NCBI GenBank assembly: GCA_964441705.1
Contig: CAYTWF010000015.1
Location: 1-46,463, forward strand
DNA length: 46,463 bases
Direction of reading: 5' to 3'
DNA from: Eshraghiella sp964441705
GTDB taxonomy: Bacteria; Bacillota; Clostridia; Lachnospirales; Lachnospiraceae
Below, piece after piece: positions 1-8,213 of the stretch (the first letter of the stretch is position 1; each line of letters starts with the position of its first letter). The translations under genes and the position numbers were made by a program. Below the pieces are notes generated by a model, which did no database searches, had not been told where the DNA came from, and was given only the letters and a program-made list of their open reading frames with translations.

Positions 1-38
1 ACCTGTGAGATACCTTTCCTAACAGACGAAATGCTTAT

Positions 39-254
39 CTAAATGACATTGAGTATCTGCAGGAACTGAATACCATTAATCTCCGGCATCCTTATGTCCA
101 AAAGAATAATACTTATACTTGATATATACTCATTAAGTATTCTAAGTGCAACCCTGCCGTTCTCTGCCTCAAGCACCTCGTAGCTGTCCTTAAGTCCTTT
201 GGCAAGAATCATTCTGTTAACCTTATTGTCATCTACTATTAATACAGTATCCAT
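39..254 (-). CDS. Response regulator receiver domain, truncated (71 aa)
   Basis: The protein starts as a CheY-like receiver: beta-1 with the acidic pair (LIVDDN), then the phospho-acceptor segment ILLDIRMPEINGIQFLQ. It then meets an in-frame TAG at 39-41. A complete receiver needs about 120 residues, so the beta-4 Thr/Ser and beta-5 Lys regions are missing. The ATG at 254 was chosen because a purine-rich AAGGGGAA stands just upstream of it; an ATG 9 nt earlier would lie inside that site. The gene follows the FapA-like gene by 14 nt and closes the Hpt-FapA-receiver operon within the window. Neither other frame past the stop reads as an obvious receiver continuation over the 38 bases left. It may be a broken gene, a natural short receiver, or the product of a sequencing error. 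Receiver identity is secure; intactness is not. Confidence 0.75.
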   Translation of the reverse strand: MDTVLIVDDNKVNRMILAKGLKDSYEVLEAENGRVALRILNEYISSISIILLDIRMPEINGIQFLQILNVI

Positions 255-268
255 ACAAGTCATTCCCC

Positions 269-2377
269 TTACTTTAATCTGCCAAATACAATGTTGTTAT
301 CCTTGATTCTGACACCCATATATCTGGCCTCAGAATTGGTCTTTATAAACTTATCCCCCACTGTTATCTTAACATTAGGGTATACAGTTCCCTGAACGGC
401 TACCTGATTGGTTCCTGTGTATCTGCCACACCTGTCATATAATGCATTAATCTCATTAGTAATCTCATTAATTATATGACGCTGCGCAGTAACCTCTTCC
501 TGAATCTTGGTTCTGATATTATATGTAGACTCTGATACACCATAGGTCTTGTCTATTTTGTCTAATGCAGCAGTAAGTTCCTTAACCTCACGTTTCCTTT
601 TCTCAAGGTTCTGCTGCTTATTGGTAATGATTATTCTAACCTCAGGAATAAGTCCAATCTCCAGCTCAGTCAGTACATTCGCGGGATTACCCAGTGAATT
701 AACTGTAATTCGCTGAACCGCCTTAACCTTGCCTCCAATAATTACTCCTCGTTTACCAAATACGGTTATGCTCTCCATTGACACAATATTACTGTTCAAA
801 ATACTGTTGGCACTGATACTGCCTCCGGCATATACATTACAGCGTTCAAAAAATTTACTCTGTATATCTCCACCAGACCTTATATTGCCTGAATCATCTG
901 CACATACACCATTCTTAATCAGAATTGTAGTTCCTGCACTTATATCGGCACTCTCTACTGTGCCGTTAATAACAATACTGCCTGTTGCCTTAATTACTGA
1001 ACCATTGGTAACATTTCCTTTAATCAAAACATCTCCGTTGAAATCCAGCTTACCCATTGACCTTGTATAATCCCCGGAATGTATGTACACCTTATCTATA
1101 TACATTCTGGTGCTTTGACAATCCACAAGTCTGCCTGCATATTCTGCAATGTAGGTATCCTCATCCGGCAGCTGTTTAATACCTCTGCCATGGAGACGCG
1201 GAATATCCTTAACCTGCTTAGGTACAAGCATGGTTCCATCTACCTTATATCCATAAGCACCATGTACTGCATGCTGATAGGTTGCAACCACAGCTCTTTC
1301 CTGAACAATTACAAATGGATTAACATTGGTAAAATCAACAGCTCCGTTCTCCAGAACCTTAGGCTTGTTATCATCATCTGGAAAAGAATACTTATAATAG
1401 CCGTCATGTCCCTCTGTAAGAGGGTGTCCCTTGGCAATGACAATTGACTGTCCAAATCTTTTCCTTGCAATTATATCCTCAATAAGCTTCTTATCGATTC
1501 CAAGAACAATCTCATTAAGCTTAAGAATCTCCACAACTACATCCACACTCAGTCTGGCAGAATCCACCTGTGGGCTTATATTAATCTGTGCAGTCATACG
1601 CTCTGCATCCATTTTGCACTTAATAAACCTGCTCATATCCTCTACTACAGAATAATCCTGATGTTCAATAATGGCTGGTTCTACCTGACCTACATCTATC
1701 TTTTCCTTAAGCCAGTTAAGTCTTGATATCATATCAGATTCACTATACTGCAGCTGTGCGTAGGAGCTGACATCCAGCCCCTCTTCCAGTCCCTTACGTA
1801 TCTGACGCATCTGTCTGGAGGAGAAAAACTCGTTAAGATACCAGTCGACATCTACCTTACTCTTAAGACCCAGACGAATCTCTCTCATCTGCATCCAGTT
1901 ATATTCTCCATAAGCATATATGCTTACATCAAGCTGCTCATTAAGTCCAAGTCTTATCTCTGATAGCTGACTTCCAGAAAAGCCTCTCTCAAGATACTCT
2001 TTCATATCAATATTATCTATAAGGGCATCCTTAATCTCTTCGAGCTGCATATAATCAAAGCCACTTTTAACATACTCTGATATATCTACGCTGCATTCCC
2101 ATGCCTTACGAATCTCTCTAAGTACCAGATAGGGATATCCCTGCTCATAATATTTTTTAAGATTAATTCCAATCTCCAATCCCTTACGTATCTGCTTCAT
2201 AACAGCATACCCAATCGTATAATCAGCATAGACAGCAACATCCAGCTTCTTTTCCAGCCCGACTCTAAGCTCTCTCATCTGGAGCCAGTCAAACCTTGGG
2301 TCTGCATATATTGTTGTGTCTATGCCGCTTTTTCTGCCTAATTCTATTTCATGCTGCTGCTGTTTTAACAAATCCAT
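269..2377 (-). CDS. FapA/DUF342 family protein with N-terminal ~26-residue repeats
   Basis: This is a 702-residue protein with two parts. Residues 9 to about 214 hold roughly eight degenerate repeats of 25-27 residues. Each contains a variant of QMREIRLGLE, then a short (V/L)D(V/I) strand and a Y(A/L) element. Residues about 320-700 match the FapA (DUF342) family: a glycine- and hydrophobic-rich beta-helical stretch (for example NGDVLIKGNV, TGSIVINGTVESADI, GGDIQSKF, AGGSISANSIL) followed by a charged helical coiled-coil segment (about 600-650) and a short beta tail. FapA-type proteins are linked to cell-surface or flagellar polarity regulation in some bacteria; the biochemical role here is unknown. 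It sits 36 nt after an Hpt gene and 14 nt before a receiver gene, which suggests a phosphorelay-linked role. The start has GGGGAG upstream. The fusion with this repeat array is unusual. Confidence 0.85.
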   Translation of the reverse strand: MDLLKQQQHEIELGRKSGIDTTIYADPRFDWLQMRELRVGLEKKLDVAVYADYTIGYAVMKQIRKGLEIGINLKKYYEQGYPYLVLREIRKAWECSVDISEYVKSGFDYMQLEEIKDALIDNIDMKEYLERGFSGSQLSEIRLGLNEQLDVSIYAYGEYNWMQMREIRLGLKSKVDVDWYLNEFFSSRQMRQIRKGLEEGLDVSSYAQLQYSESDMISRLNWLKEKIDVGQVEPAIIEHQDYSVVEDMSRFIKCKMDAERMTAQINISPQVDSARLSVDVVVEILKLNEIVLGIDKKLIEDIIARKRFGQSIVIAKGHPLTEGHDGYYKYSFPDDDNKPKVLENGAVDFTNVNPFVIVQERAVVATYQHAVHGAYGYKVDGTMLVPKQVKDIPRLHGRGIKQLPDEDTYIAEYAGRLVDCQSTRMYIDKVYIHSGDYTRSMGKLDFNGDVLIKGNVTNGSVIKATGSIVINGTVESADISAGTTILIKNGVCADDSGNIRSGGDIQSKFFERCNVYAGGSISANSILNSNIVSMESITVFGKRGVIIGGKVKAVQRITVNSLGNPANVLTELEIGLIPEVRIIITNKQQNLEKRKREVKELTAALDKIDKTYGVSESTYNIRTKIQEEVTAQRHIINEITNEINALYDRCGRYTGTNQVAVQGTVYPNVKITVGDKFIKTNSEARYMGVRIKDNNIVFGRLK

Positions 2378-2413
2378 TGAGAATCTCCCCGCTTCTTACA
2401 TAAGCATTATGAA

Positions 2414-2761
2414 TCAATCCTTCATTAATTCCACAAGCTCAGCCTTCTTATCAAGAAGTAATGCGTATTCCTGGTCAAGTCCCTTCATATCATCGGCTCT
2501 CAGTTTCTCTACAATGCCAAAAATCACGTCATACATAGGTGTAAGACCTACATTGGCAAGTACTCCCTTAAGGGCATGAGCATATTCAAATGCAGGCTTG
2601 CATTCATTATTCAATATAGCATCCCCCAAAAGCTTAAAATTCTCATCTTCAATTACAAGGTCGATGCAGGACTCAAGACACTCCTCATCATCCAGCATTC
2701 TCTCCAGGGCTCCGTCTACATCACATCCCCAGTTCCGTAATTTTTCAAGTTTTTTGCTCAT
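2414..2761 (-). CDS. Histidine phosphotransfer (Hpt) domain protein
   Basis: This is a 115-residue all-alpha protein whose central motif YAHALKGVLANVG matches the Hpt phosphorylation site; the phospho-accepting histidine is residue 62 from the chosen start. Hpt proteins relay phosphoryl groups between receiver domains of hybrid kinases and terminal response regulators in the cytoplasm. The second of two adjacent ATGs was chosen because AGAAGG lies 7 nt upstream of it. It is the first gene of the Hpt-FapA-receiver operon and has its own promoter (2809-2838). The two hybrid kinases at 11.4-16.5 kb end in receivers and carry no Hpt domain, so this protein is a candidate partner for them. That pairing is inference. 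Confidence 0.85.
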   Translation of the reverse strand: MSKKLEKLRNWGCDVDGALERMLDDEECLESCIDLVIEDENFKLLGDAILNNECKPAFEYAHALKGVLANVGLTPMYDVIFGIVEKLRADDMKGLDQEYALLLDKKAELVELMKD

Positions 2762-2808
2762 CATTATACCTTCTTCATTATACTTTAGATTGTTTCATAG
2801 TTAACTTC

Positions 2809-2838
2809 ATTTTAGTTTACTATGTCACATTATGTCAA
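2809..2838 (-). promoter_or_regulatory. Promoter of the Hpt-FapA-receiver operon
   Basis: On the minus strand TTGACA (2833-2838) is followed after 18 nt by TAAAAT (2809-2814), about 48 nt before the Hpt start codon. This is a good sigma-A match just after the terminator of the upstream galactoside operon. No clear operator is visible. Confidence 0.7.
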
Positions 2839-2851
2839 TAGATAATCGCAT

Positions 2852-2896
2852 AAAAAAACACCATTAAACATTATTAGTGTAAATGGTGTTTTTTTT
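2852..2896 (-). terminator. Rho-independent terminator after the GH36 gene
   Basis: A stem of AAAACACCATT paired with AATGGTGTTTT encloses a short AT-rich loop and runs into T-rich sequence on the minus strand (A-run at 2852-2858). It begins 5 nt past the GH36 stop codon, so it ends the galactoside operon. The symmetric A/T flanks could also let it work on the plus strand, but no plus-strand gene is present. Confidence 0.85.
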
Positions 2897-2900
2897 GACA

Positions 2901-5294
2901 TTATTCGACTTCTTCCATAAAATACATTCTGGAGCCAAAATCCTGATAATATCTTACCTCATTATTATATCCGGTTCCCCCAAAGGACTGCTTAAGTCTC
3001 ACACCTGTATACATCAGTGTGTCTCCATAGGCTGTGTAATCCTCTGTTTCCCCATCCATTTTAACAAATTTTGCAATTAGATTATGTGCCAGTGAATCCT
3101 GTTTAATATGAACTGGTGACACGGTATTAACAAGGTCCCCAAATTCCTTTACGTTATATTTCAGTACCCTGTTATAGAAATGATATCTGCTATCCGGCTT
3201 AAGACCTTTGACATTGTAATACTCATATTGTGTGTTTGGAGATACCAGCTTCTGCATAATCATGCCTACTGCTCTGCTGCCGTCCCTTGATACACAGGTC
3301 CATTCTGTGGTATTACCTGGCTGCCTCGTAAGGCATGACGGATTGCCATAGCCAGCCTCGCTGCAGGTTCTTCCTCTGTAGAAGCGTCCCCATTGGAGGA
3401 CCTCTCTCCACTGCTTGTACAGCTCAATCTGAGCTGCAATTTCTGCATTGTCCTCCTTAGACATATCACAGAGATTACATTCATAGCCACAGATTCCAAA
3501 CGCTGCCACATTAAACCTTGTAACAAGCGGGGTTTTCCTAAGTGTCTGATGATTCGGGCAGCCGGATACGTGGGCTGTTACTGTAGACATTGGATATCCG
3601 TAGCTGTAACCATTCTGAATCTCACTCCTGCAGGCAGCATCAGTATCATCGCTTGCCCATATCTGAGGAAAATAGCAAAGAATTCCCAGGTCAAAGCGGT
3701 TGCCTCCGGCACTGCAGCCCTCAAAGAGTATATCAGGAAATCTATTGGTAAGCTCCTTCATACAGCGATACAGACCCATAACGTAACGGTGTGCCACCTC
3801 CTCCTGTCTGTCCGGCGAAAGTGACCTTGAATATATGTCAGACATGGTACGGTTCATATCCCATTTAACATAGGCTATATTGGCAGAGGAAAACACCTCC
3901 GTCATCTTATCTATAACATACTGCACCACATCAGCTCTTGTAAGGTCAAGAATTCTCTGGGAGCGTCCCTCTGAATGCGGCTTATCCGGAATATCCATTG
4001 TCCAGTCAGGATGTGCCTCGTACAGTCTGCTGTTAACACTAATCATCTCCGGCTCAACCCATATGCCCATATCAAGTCCAAGCTCGTTAACTTTATCACA
4101 AAGTCTTTTTATTCCTCCAGGGAGCTTTTTCTTATTAACATCCCAGTCACCAAGTGAGGTTTTATCGTCATTACGTTCACCAAACCAGCCGTCATCCATG
4201 ACAAAAAGCTCAATTCCTGCTTTTTTACCGGCTCTGGCAAGGGATAGCAGCTTATGCTCATCTATGTCAAAATATGACGCCTCCCAGCTGTTTAACAGCA
4301 CTGGTCTTGTTCTGTGCTTCCAGCTTCCACGCACAATATGCTCTCTGACAAAATCATGCATATGCTGGCTCATTCCATTAAAGCCCTCATTGGAATAGGT
4401 CATTACTGCCTCCGGCGCCTCAAAATCGTCTTCCGGCGCAACTACAAAGGAAAAGGACTGCGGATTAATTCCGCTTACAAACCTTGTTTTACCAAAGCTT
4501 CCTACCTCTACAGCCTCATAATGATTGCCACTGTATATCAGGTTGAAGCCATAGCAGTCACCGTAATCCTCAGAGGTATTCTCCTTGCCAAGCATTACAA
4601 ATGGATTGGCTCTGCTTGAGGACGTTCCGGTATAGGAGCTGTTAACCAGCTTTCCCGCTGTGACTCTGGTATCATTTCTCTTCATTTCCCTTGCCCATGC
4701 ACCATTAAAGGTGGTAACAATGTACTCCGGTGTATGAAAATCCACCTGTGTACTCATCAGTCTTTTAAGTCTGATATTATCCTGACTCTTATTAATCAGT
4801 CTTGAGCTTCTGGTAATTACGTCACAATCCTCATATACATAATAATGAAGCTCCAGCACTATGTCATAGCTCCTGTCACGAAGAGCAATTACAAGCTGCT
4901 CCACGCTGCCCTCCTCATCATAGGAGCCGGGCAGCGTGGCATATTCCTCCTTACCCTTAATATATGAATATTCTTCATATACAAAATCCGAGGTATATGA
5001 ACCATCTCCATGAATTATCTCTACAAAGGGTTCTCTTATGTCTCCCTTTCCATAGGAGGACATTTCAAGACACATATCCTCAAGGCTGAATTCATTGTGT
5101 TCACTGTCATATGAGTTCATATTACCGCCCTGAAAGGTATGCTTTTCCACTATAGCGTCTGCATCCTCCTGGGAATTAACGGTTATTTTTCTCCCATAGC
5201 ACAGATGCTCAAGATGTCCTGTGGCGGTTACTCTGAACATATATGTGGTATTTTTTGTTGAAAGTATAAAGGTCTGATTAATACATTTAATCAT
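2901..5294 (-). CDS. GH36 alpha-galactosidase
   Basis: This 797-residue cytoplasmic enzyme (no signal peptide) hydrolyses terminal alpha-galactosyl residues. It shows the GH36 layout: an N-terminal beta-sandwich (about 1-320), a central barrel and a C-terminal beta domain. Diagnostic segments are LLNSWEASYFDI, FVMDDGWFG, MGIWVEPEMI, KWDMNR with the expected nucleophile Asp479, and IWASDDTDA with the acid/base in the Asp549/Asp550 pair. Length and residue spacing agree with the bacterial GH36 group that includes Geobacillus AgaA. AAAGGAGA precedes the ATG. It is the last gene of the TetR-GH2-GT-GPH-GH36 operon, 19 nt after the transporter, and is followed by a terminator. Exact substrate (raffinose family, melibiose, galactosylglycerol) cannot be read from sequence alone. 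Confidence 0.95.
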   Translation of the reverse strand: MIKCINQTFILSTKNTTYMFRVTATGHLEHLCYGRKITVNSQEDADAIVEKHTFQGGNMNSYDSEHNEFSLEDMCLEMSSYGKGDIREPFVEIIHGDGSYTSDFVYEEYSYIKGKEEYATLPGSYDEEGSVEQLVIALRDRSYDIVLELHYYVYEDCDVITRSSRLINKSQDNIRLKRLMSTQVDFHTPEYIVTTFNGAWAREMKRNDTRVTAGKLVNSSYTGTSSSRANPFVMLGKENTSEDYGDCYGFNLIYSGNHYEAVEVGSFGKTRFVSGINPQSFSFVVAPEDDFEAPEAVMTYSNEGFNGMSQHMHDFVREHIVRGSWKHRTRPVLLNSWEASYFDIDEHKLLSLARAGKKAGIELFVMDDGWFGERNDDKTSLGDWDVNKKKLPGGIKRLCDKVNELGLDMGIWVEPEMISVNSRLYEAHPDWTMDIPDKPHSEGRSQRILDLTRADVVQYVIDKMTEVFSSANIAYVKWDMNRTMSDIYSRSLSPDRQEEVAHRYVMGLYRCMKELTNRFPDILFEGCSAGGNRFDLGILCYFPQIWASDDTDAACRSEIQNGYSYGYPMSTVTAHVSGCPNHQTLRKTPLVTRFNVAAFGICGYECNLCDMSKEDNAEIAAQIELYKQWREVLQWGRFYRGRTCSEAGYGNPSCLTRQPGNTTEWTCVSRDGSRAVGMIMQKLVSPNTQYEYYNVKGLKPDSRYHFYNRVLKYNVKEFGDLVNTVSPVHIKQDSLAHNLIAKFVKMDGETEDYTAYGDTLMYTGVRLKQSFGGTGYNNEVRYYQDFGSRMYFMEEVE

Positions 5295-5313
5295 ATGAAT
5301 CTCCTTTTAGTGG

Positions 5314-6714
5314 TTAGCGGGTTTCTCTTTTTGCCTTAATCTCTTTACCAATTTCCTCCAGCTTTTCATCTGTCAGAATATATTTTTTCAGGAAAAAGAA
5401 AAGTGCTATAAGTAAAAGTACTGCCGGAATTACTGTCATTACCATTCTAAGTCCCATAAGTGTTGAGGCCGACTGTGTAACTCCTGCTCCATCATCTGAA
5501 TTGCCCTTAAGGCCTATAAGCGTAAGTCCAAGTCCTGCTACAAGTGAGGAAAAACCTGATGCAAGCTTAACCACAAAGGTCTGCATTGAGAAAATAACAC
5601 TTTCCTCACGTCTTCCGTTCTTAAGTTCACCATAATCAACTGTATTGGCAAGAAACATTGTTGTAAGTACTGTAAGCATACCATTACCTGCAAATACAAG
5701 GAGACCCGGTATGAAAAGAAGATATATATTGCTTGAAAGTCCTGTAAGTGTCATTATCAGCAAAACTGCATAGCCTGTAATTGCCATTCCAAGGCTAAGC
5801 TTAAATACATCCAGTGCCTTCATGAATTTACGAAGAATTGGGAACAGCACCATCATTGCAAGAATCTGCATTCCACCGCCGAAGGCTGTAAATAAGGTAT
5901 AGGAGCCCTTCCAGCCGTCTGCTCCGCCACCAATATCGTACTTAAAAAAGTAAATAATAAGGTTACTGGTAACGTAAAGTGCCGTATTAACAAGTACAAT
6001 TGTTACAACTACTGCAATTGCCTGGTCATTCTTGAAAAGTGCCTTAAACATCTGTCCAACAGAGGCTGTCTGCATTTTTTCACTTCTTTTTTCTTTAACT
6101 CCCATACATGTAATAACTGCTGATATTACAAAAAGGACTGCAATTATAAGTGCAAACCATTTAAAGCCTGCTATTTCCTGAGCCTTGGAATCTCCGCCGC
6201 CAATCAAGCCTACAATAAGTATGGTTGAAATTGTAATAATAGCGTTGCCCACTCCTGCACAGCTTCTTGCTATTACAGAAAGATTCTCTCTGTCCTTAGG
6301 TGTATCTGTTGCAGCAGGAATTACTGACCAGTATGGAATGTCCATTACTGTATAGGTCATACCCCATAGTATGTACATTACTGCAAACCATATCATTATC
6401 CCCTTACTTCCAAGAGAACCCGGTGCTGCAAATAATGCAAAAAGAACAAATGCGTTAAGAATTGTACCTGTAAAAATCCATGGTCTGAACTTACCCCATT
6501 TAGTATTGGTCTTGGCAACAACAATTCCCATTAATGGGTCATTAACTGCATCAAACACTCTGGCAATCATAAGTATTAATCCTACAAATGCCGCACTTAC
6601 GCCAAGCACATCCTGATAATAATACAGTACATAGCCTGATGAAAGGGCATATACCATATCCTTTCCCACAGCTCCGACGCCGTAGGAGATTTTTTCCTTC
6701 ACTGATAATTTCAT
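5314..6714 (-). CDS. GPH-family sugar:cation symporter (MelB/GusB type)
   Basis: This 466-residue, 12-helix membrane protein belongs to the glycoside-pentoside-hexuronide:cation symporters of the major facilitator superfamily. The N terminus carries the family signature: YGVGAVGKDMVYA, then RVFDAVNDPLMG with the cation-site acidic residues, then TKWGKFRPWI. The ATG at 6714 has a perfect AGGAGG 5 nt upstream; an in-frame ATG 45 nt earlier lacks this and would run into the preceding gene. It most likely imports the galactoside that the flanking GH2 and GH36 enzymes degrade in the cytoplasm. Substrate is inferred from context. It lies 13 nt after the GT-B-like gene in the same operon. Confidence 0.93.
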   Translation of the reverse strand: MKLSVKEKISYGVGAVGKDMVYALSSGYVLYYYQDVLGVSAAFVGLILMIARVFDAVNDPLMGIVVAKTNTKWGKFRPWIFTGTILNAFVLFALFAAPGSLGSKGIMIWFAVMYILWGMTYTVMDIPYWSVIPAATDTPKDRENLSVIARSCAGVGNAIITISTILIVGLIGGGDSKAQEIAGFKWFALIIAVLFVISAVITCMGVKEKRSEKMQTASVGQMFKALFKNDQAIAVVVTIVLVNTALYVTSNLIIYFFKYDIGGGADGWKGSYTLFTAFGGGMQILAMMVLFPILRKFMKALDVFKLSLGMAITGYAVLLIMTLTGLSSNIYLLFIPGLLVFAGNGMLTVLTTMFLANTVDYGELKNGRREESVIFSMQTFVVKLASGFSSLVAGLGLTLIGLKGNSDDGAGVTQSASTLMGLRMVMTVIPAVLLLIALFFFLKKYILTDEKLEEIGKEIKAKRETR

Positions 6715-6727
6715 ATTTGCCTCCTGA

Positions 6728-8200
6728 TTAATTATTTTTGTTTTTAAGTCCAAATGCAAGCTCTACTACCTTATAGGCTCCATCGTATATTCCGGCCTCT
6801 TTATTTTTAATGATGTTGTTACACATATCATTTAAAATACTATTATCATTCATAAACAAATCTATCATCTGTATTGTGTGCGGAATATCCCTGCATTCCA
6901 GAGTTCCATCACCAATCTCTGCCGAATGGATTGCACCCCACTGCTCGTGTCCGCCTACGCGCTTAATAAACAGCTTAGGTACTGGATAGAAGGCAAGCTC
7001 ACTTGGCTTGGTTACCAGTACATCACAGCTTCTCATAAGAAGATTAGTACAGTACACTGCCTCAAAAATATTTTCATGCCAGAAGCCGTGGACTCCTTCA
7101 ATCCTTCCTGTAAGTGCAGCTGTGGCGAAGTCCTGTGTATTCCTCCAGTCATTAAAATGTTCTGTTGAAAGGCTGGCAAGCTCAGGTATTTCCTTAAGGA
7201 GCTGGTCCCACACATTTTTATAATCACCTACGTTAACATACAGTGCTGCTGTTTTGTTCTTGATTGCAGGTATAAGACACTCTATTATTGCAGCAAATAT
7301 TTCCTTCTGTGCTCCGGCGCCTCCTATTGTAAGAAGAAAACGAATTGGCTCCTTGTCAGCCTTTCGCCTCATTCTTGCCTCACAGTCAGCCTCAATGTTG
7401 CTTACAAGCTCATGGTCTATATAATGTCCTGTATATTTAAGCGCCTCATCAGGCATTGGATTAAGTACTCTGTCCTTTTGCATCCCGTTAAGAATCCTGT
7501 AGCCCTGATATGCATAATGTGTCTGAACGGTGTGAAGACTTCCCTCTGCAAGGTGAAGTGCCATTGGCCAGTTATCAGGTATTGCATTAACAACATTTTT
7601 CATGCCTGCATGTACTGCCGCCTGTGCAGGCCATACATGAGTAGCTACAACCGGAATGTCCTTAGGAACATTTTTGTATACAGGAGCCATAAGCTCTGCA
7701 TTTTTCTGGTCAGATGAGTTGTAGGAAAGCTTTCTAAAACCCTCATAATTCATTGGTTCCCACACCAGTCTGTTAAAAAGTCTGCTTTTGCCAGAAAGTC
7801 TTGAGCCCAGTGAATACAGGTCATTCTGACTGCTGATTACCTTGGTGCAGGTGGTCTGCTTATAGGAATTTAAATCCATCCAGTATGGCGTATAGCCCAT
7901 TGAGTGAGCAGCTGATGCAATTGCCATAGATATACGGTAATGTCCAAAGCCCATTCTGATATTGCCAACAATTATACCCTTATTCTGGTCAAATACCTCA
8001 TTACTGCTGCCCTCATCAAGTCTGATATCATATACTCCAAGTGAATCTCCTATATATCCATTCTTCTTAATTACAGGTTTATAGTCTGCAGCTGCGTCAT
8101 TTCCAAACTTTTTAATATATTTCTGTCTGGACTTAACAGCCTTGCTATATACACTGTTTTTCATTACATTGCCAAAAATAGCCTTACTTTTATCATTCAT
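6728..8200 (-). CDS. MurG/MGDG-synthase-like GT-B fold protein, function unknown
   Basis: This 490-residue protein has no assigned function that I recognise. Three segments match GT-B glycosyltransferases of the MurG/MGDG-synthase type. Near residues 76-100, GIIVGNIRMGFGHYRISMAI resembles the N-terminal glycine loop followed by a helix. A mid-protein LLTIGGAGAQKE resembles the start of the C-terminal nucleotide-sugar-binding half. Near the C terminus, VTKPSELAFYPVPKLFIKRV followed by GHEQWGA resembles the MurG donor-site pattern (KPSGLTxxE, then a Q/E-x-x-NA element). There is no transmembrane segment. The ATG at 8200 follows AGGAAAGGG; an in-frame ATG 48 nt upstream would lie inside the GH2 gene. 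It sits between GH2 and the GPH symporter in a sugar-catabolic operon, an odd place for a transferase. It could be a true transferase, a phosphorylase-like enzyme, or a sugar sensor. Confidence 0.6.
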   Translation of the reverse strand: MNDKSKAIFGNVMKNSVYSKAVKSRQKYIKKFGNDAAADYKPVIKKNGYIGDSLGVYDIRLDEGSSNEVFDQNKGIIVGNIRMGFGHYRISMAIASAAHSMGYTPYWMDLNSYKQTTCTKVISSQNDLYSLGSRLSGKSRLFNRLVWEPMNYEGFRKLSYNSSDQKNAELMAPVYKNVPKDIPVVATHVWPAQAAVHAGMKNVVNAIPDNWPMALHLAEGSLHTVQTHYAYQGYRILNGMQKDRVLNPMPDEALKYTGHYIDHELVSNIEADCEARMRRKADKEPIRFLLTIGGAGAQKEIFAAIIECLIPAIKNKTAALYVNVGDYKNVWDQLLKEIPELASLSTEHFNDWRNTQDFATAALTGRIEGVHGFWHENIFEAVYCTNLLMRSCDVLVTKPSELAFYPVPKLFIKRVGGHEQWGAIHSAEIGDGTLECRDIPHTIQMIDLFMNDNSILNDMCNNIIKNKEAGIYDGAYKVVELAFGLKNKNN

Positions 8201-8213
8201 ACTTTTCCCTTTC

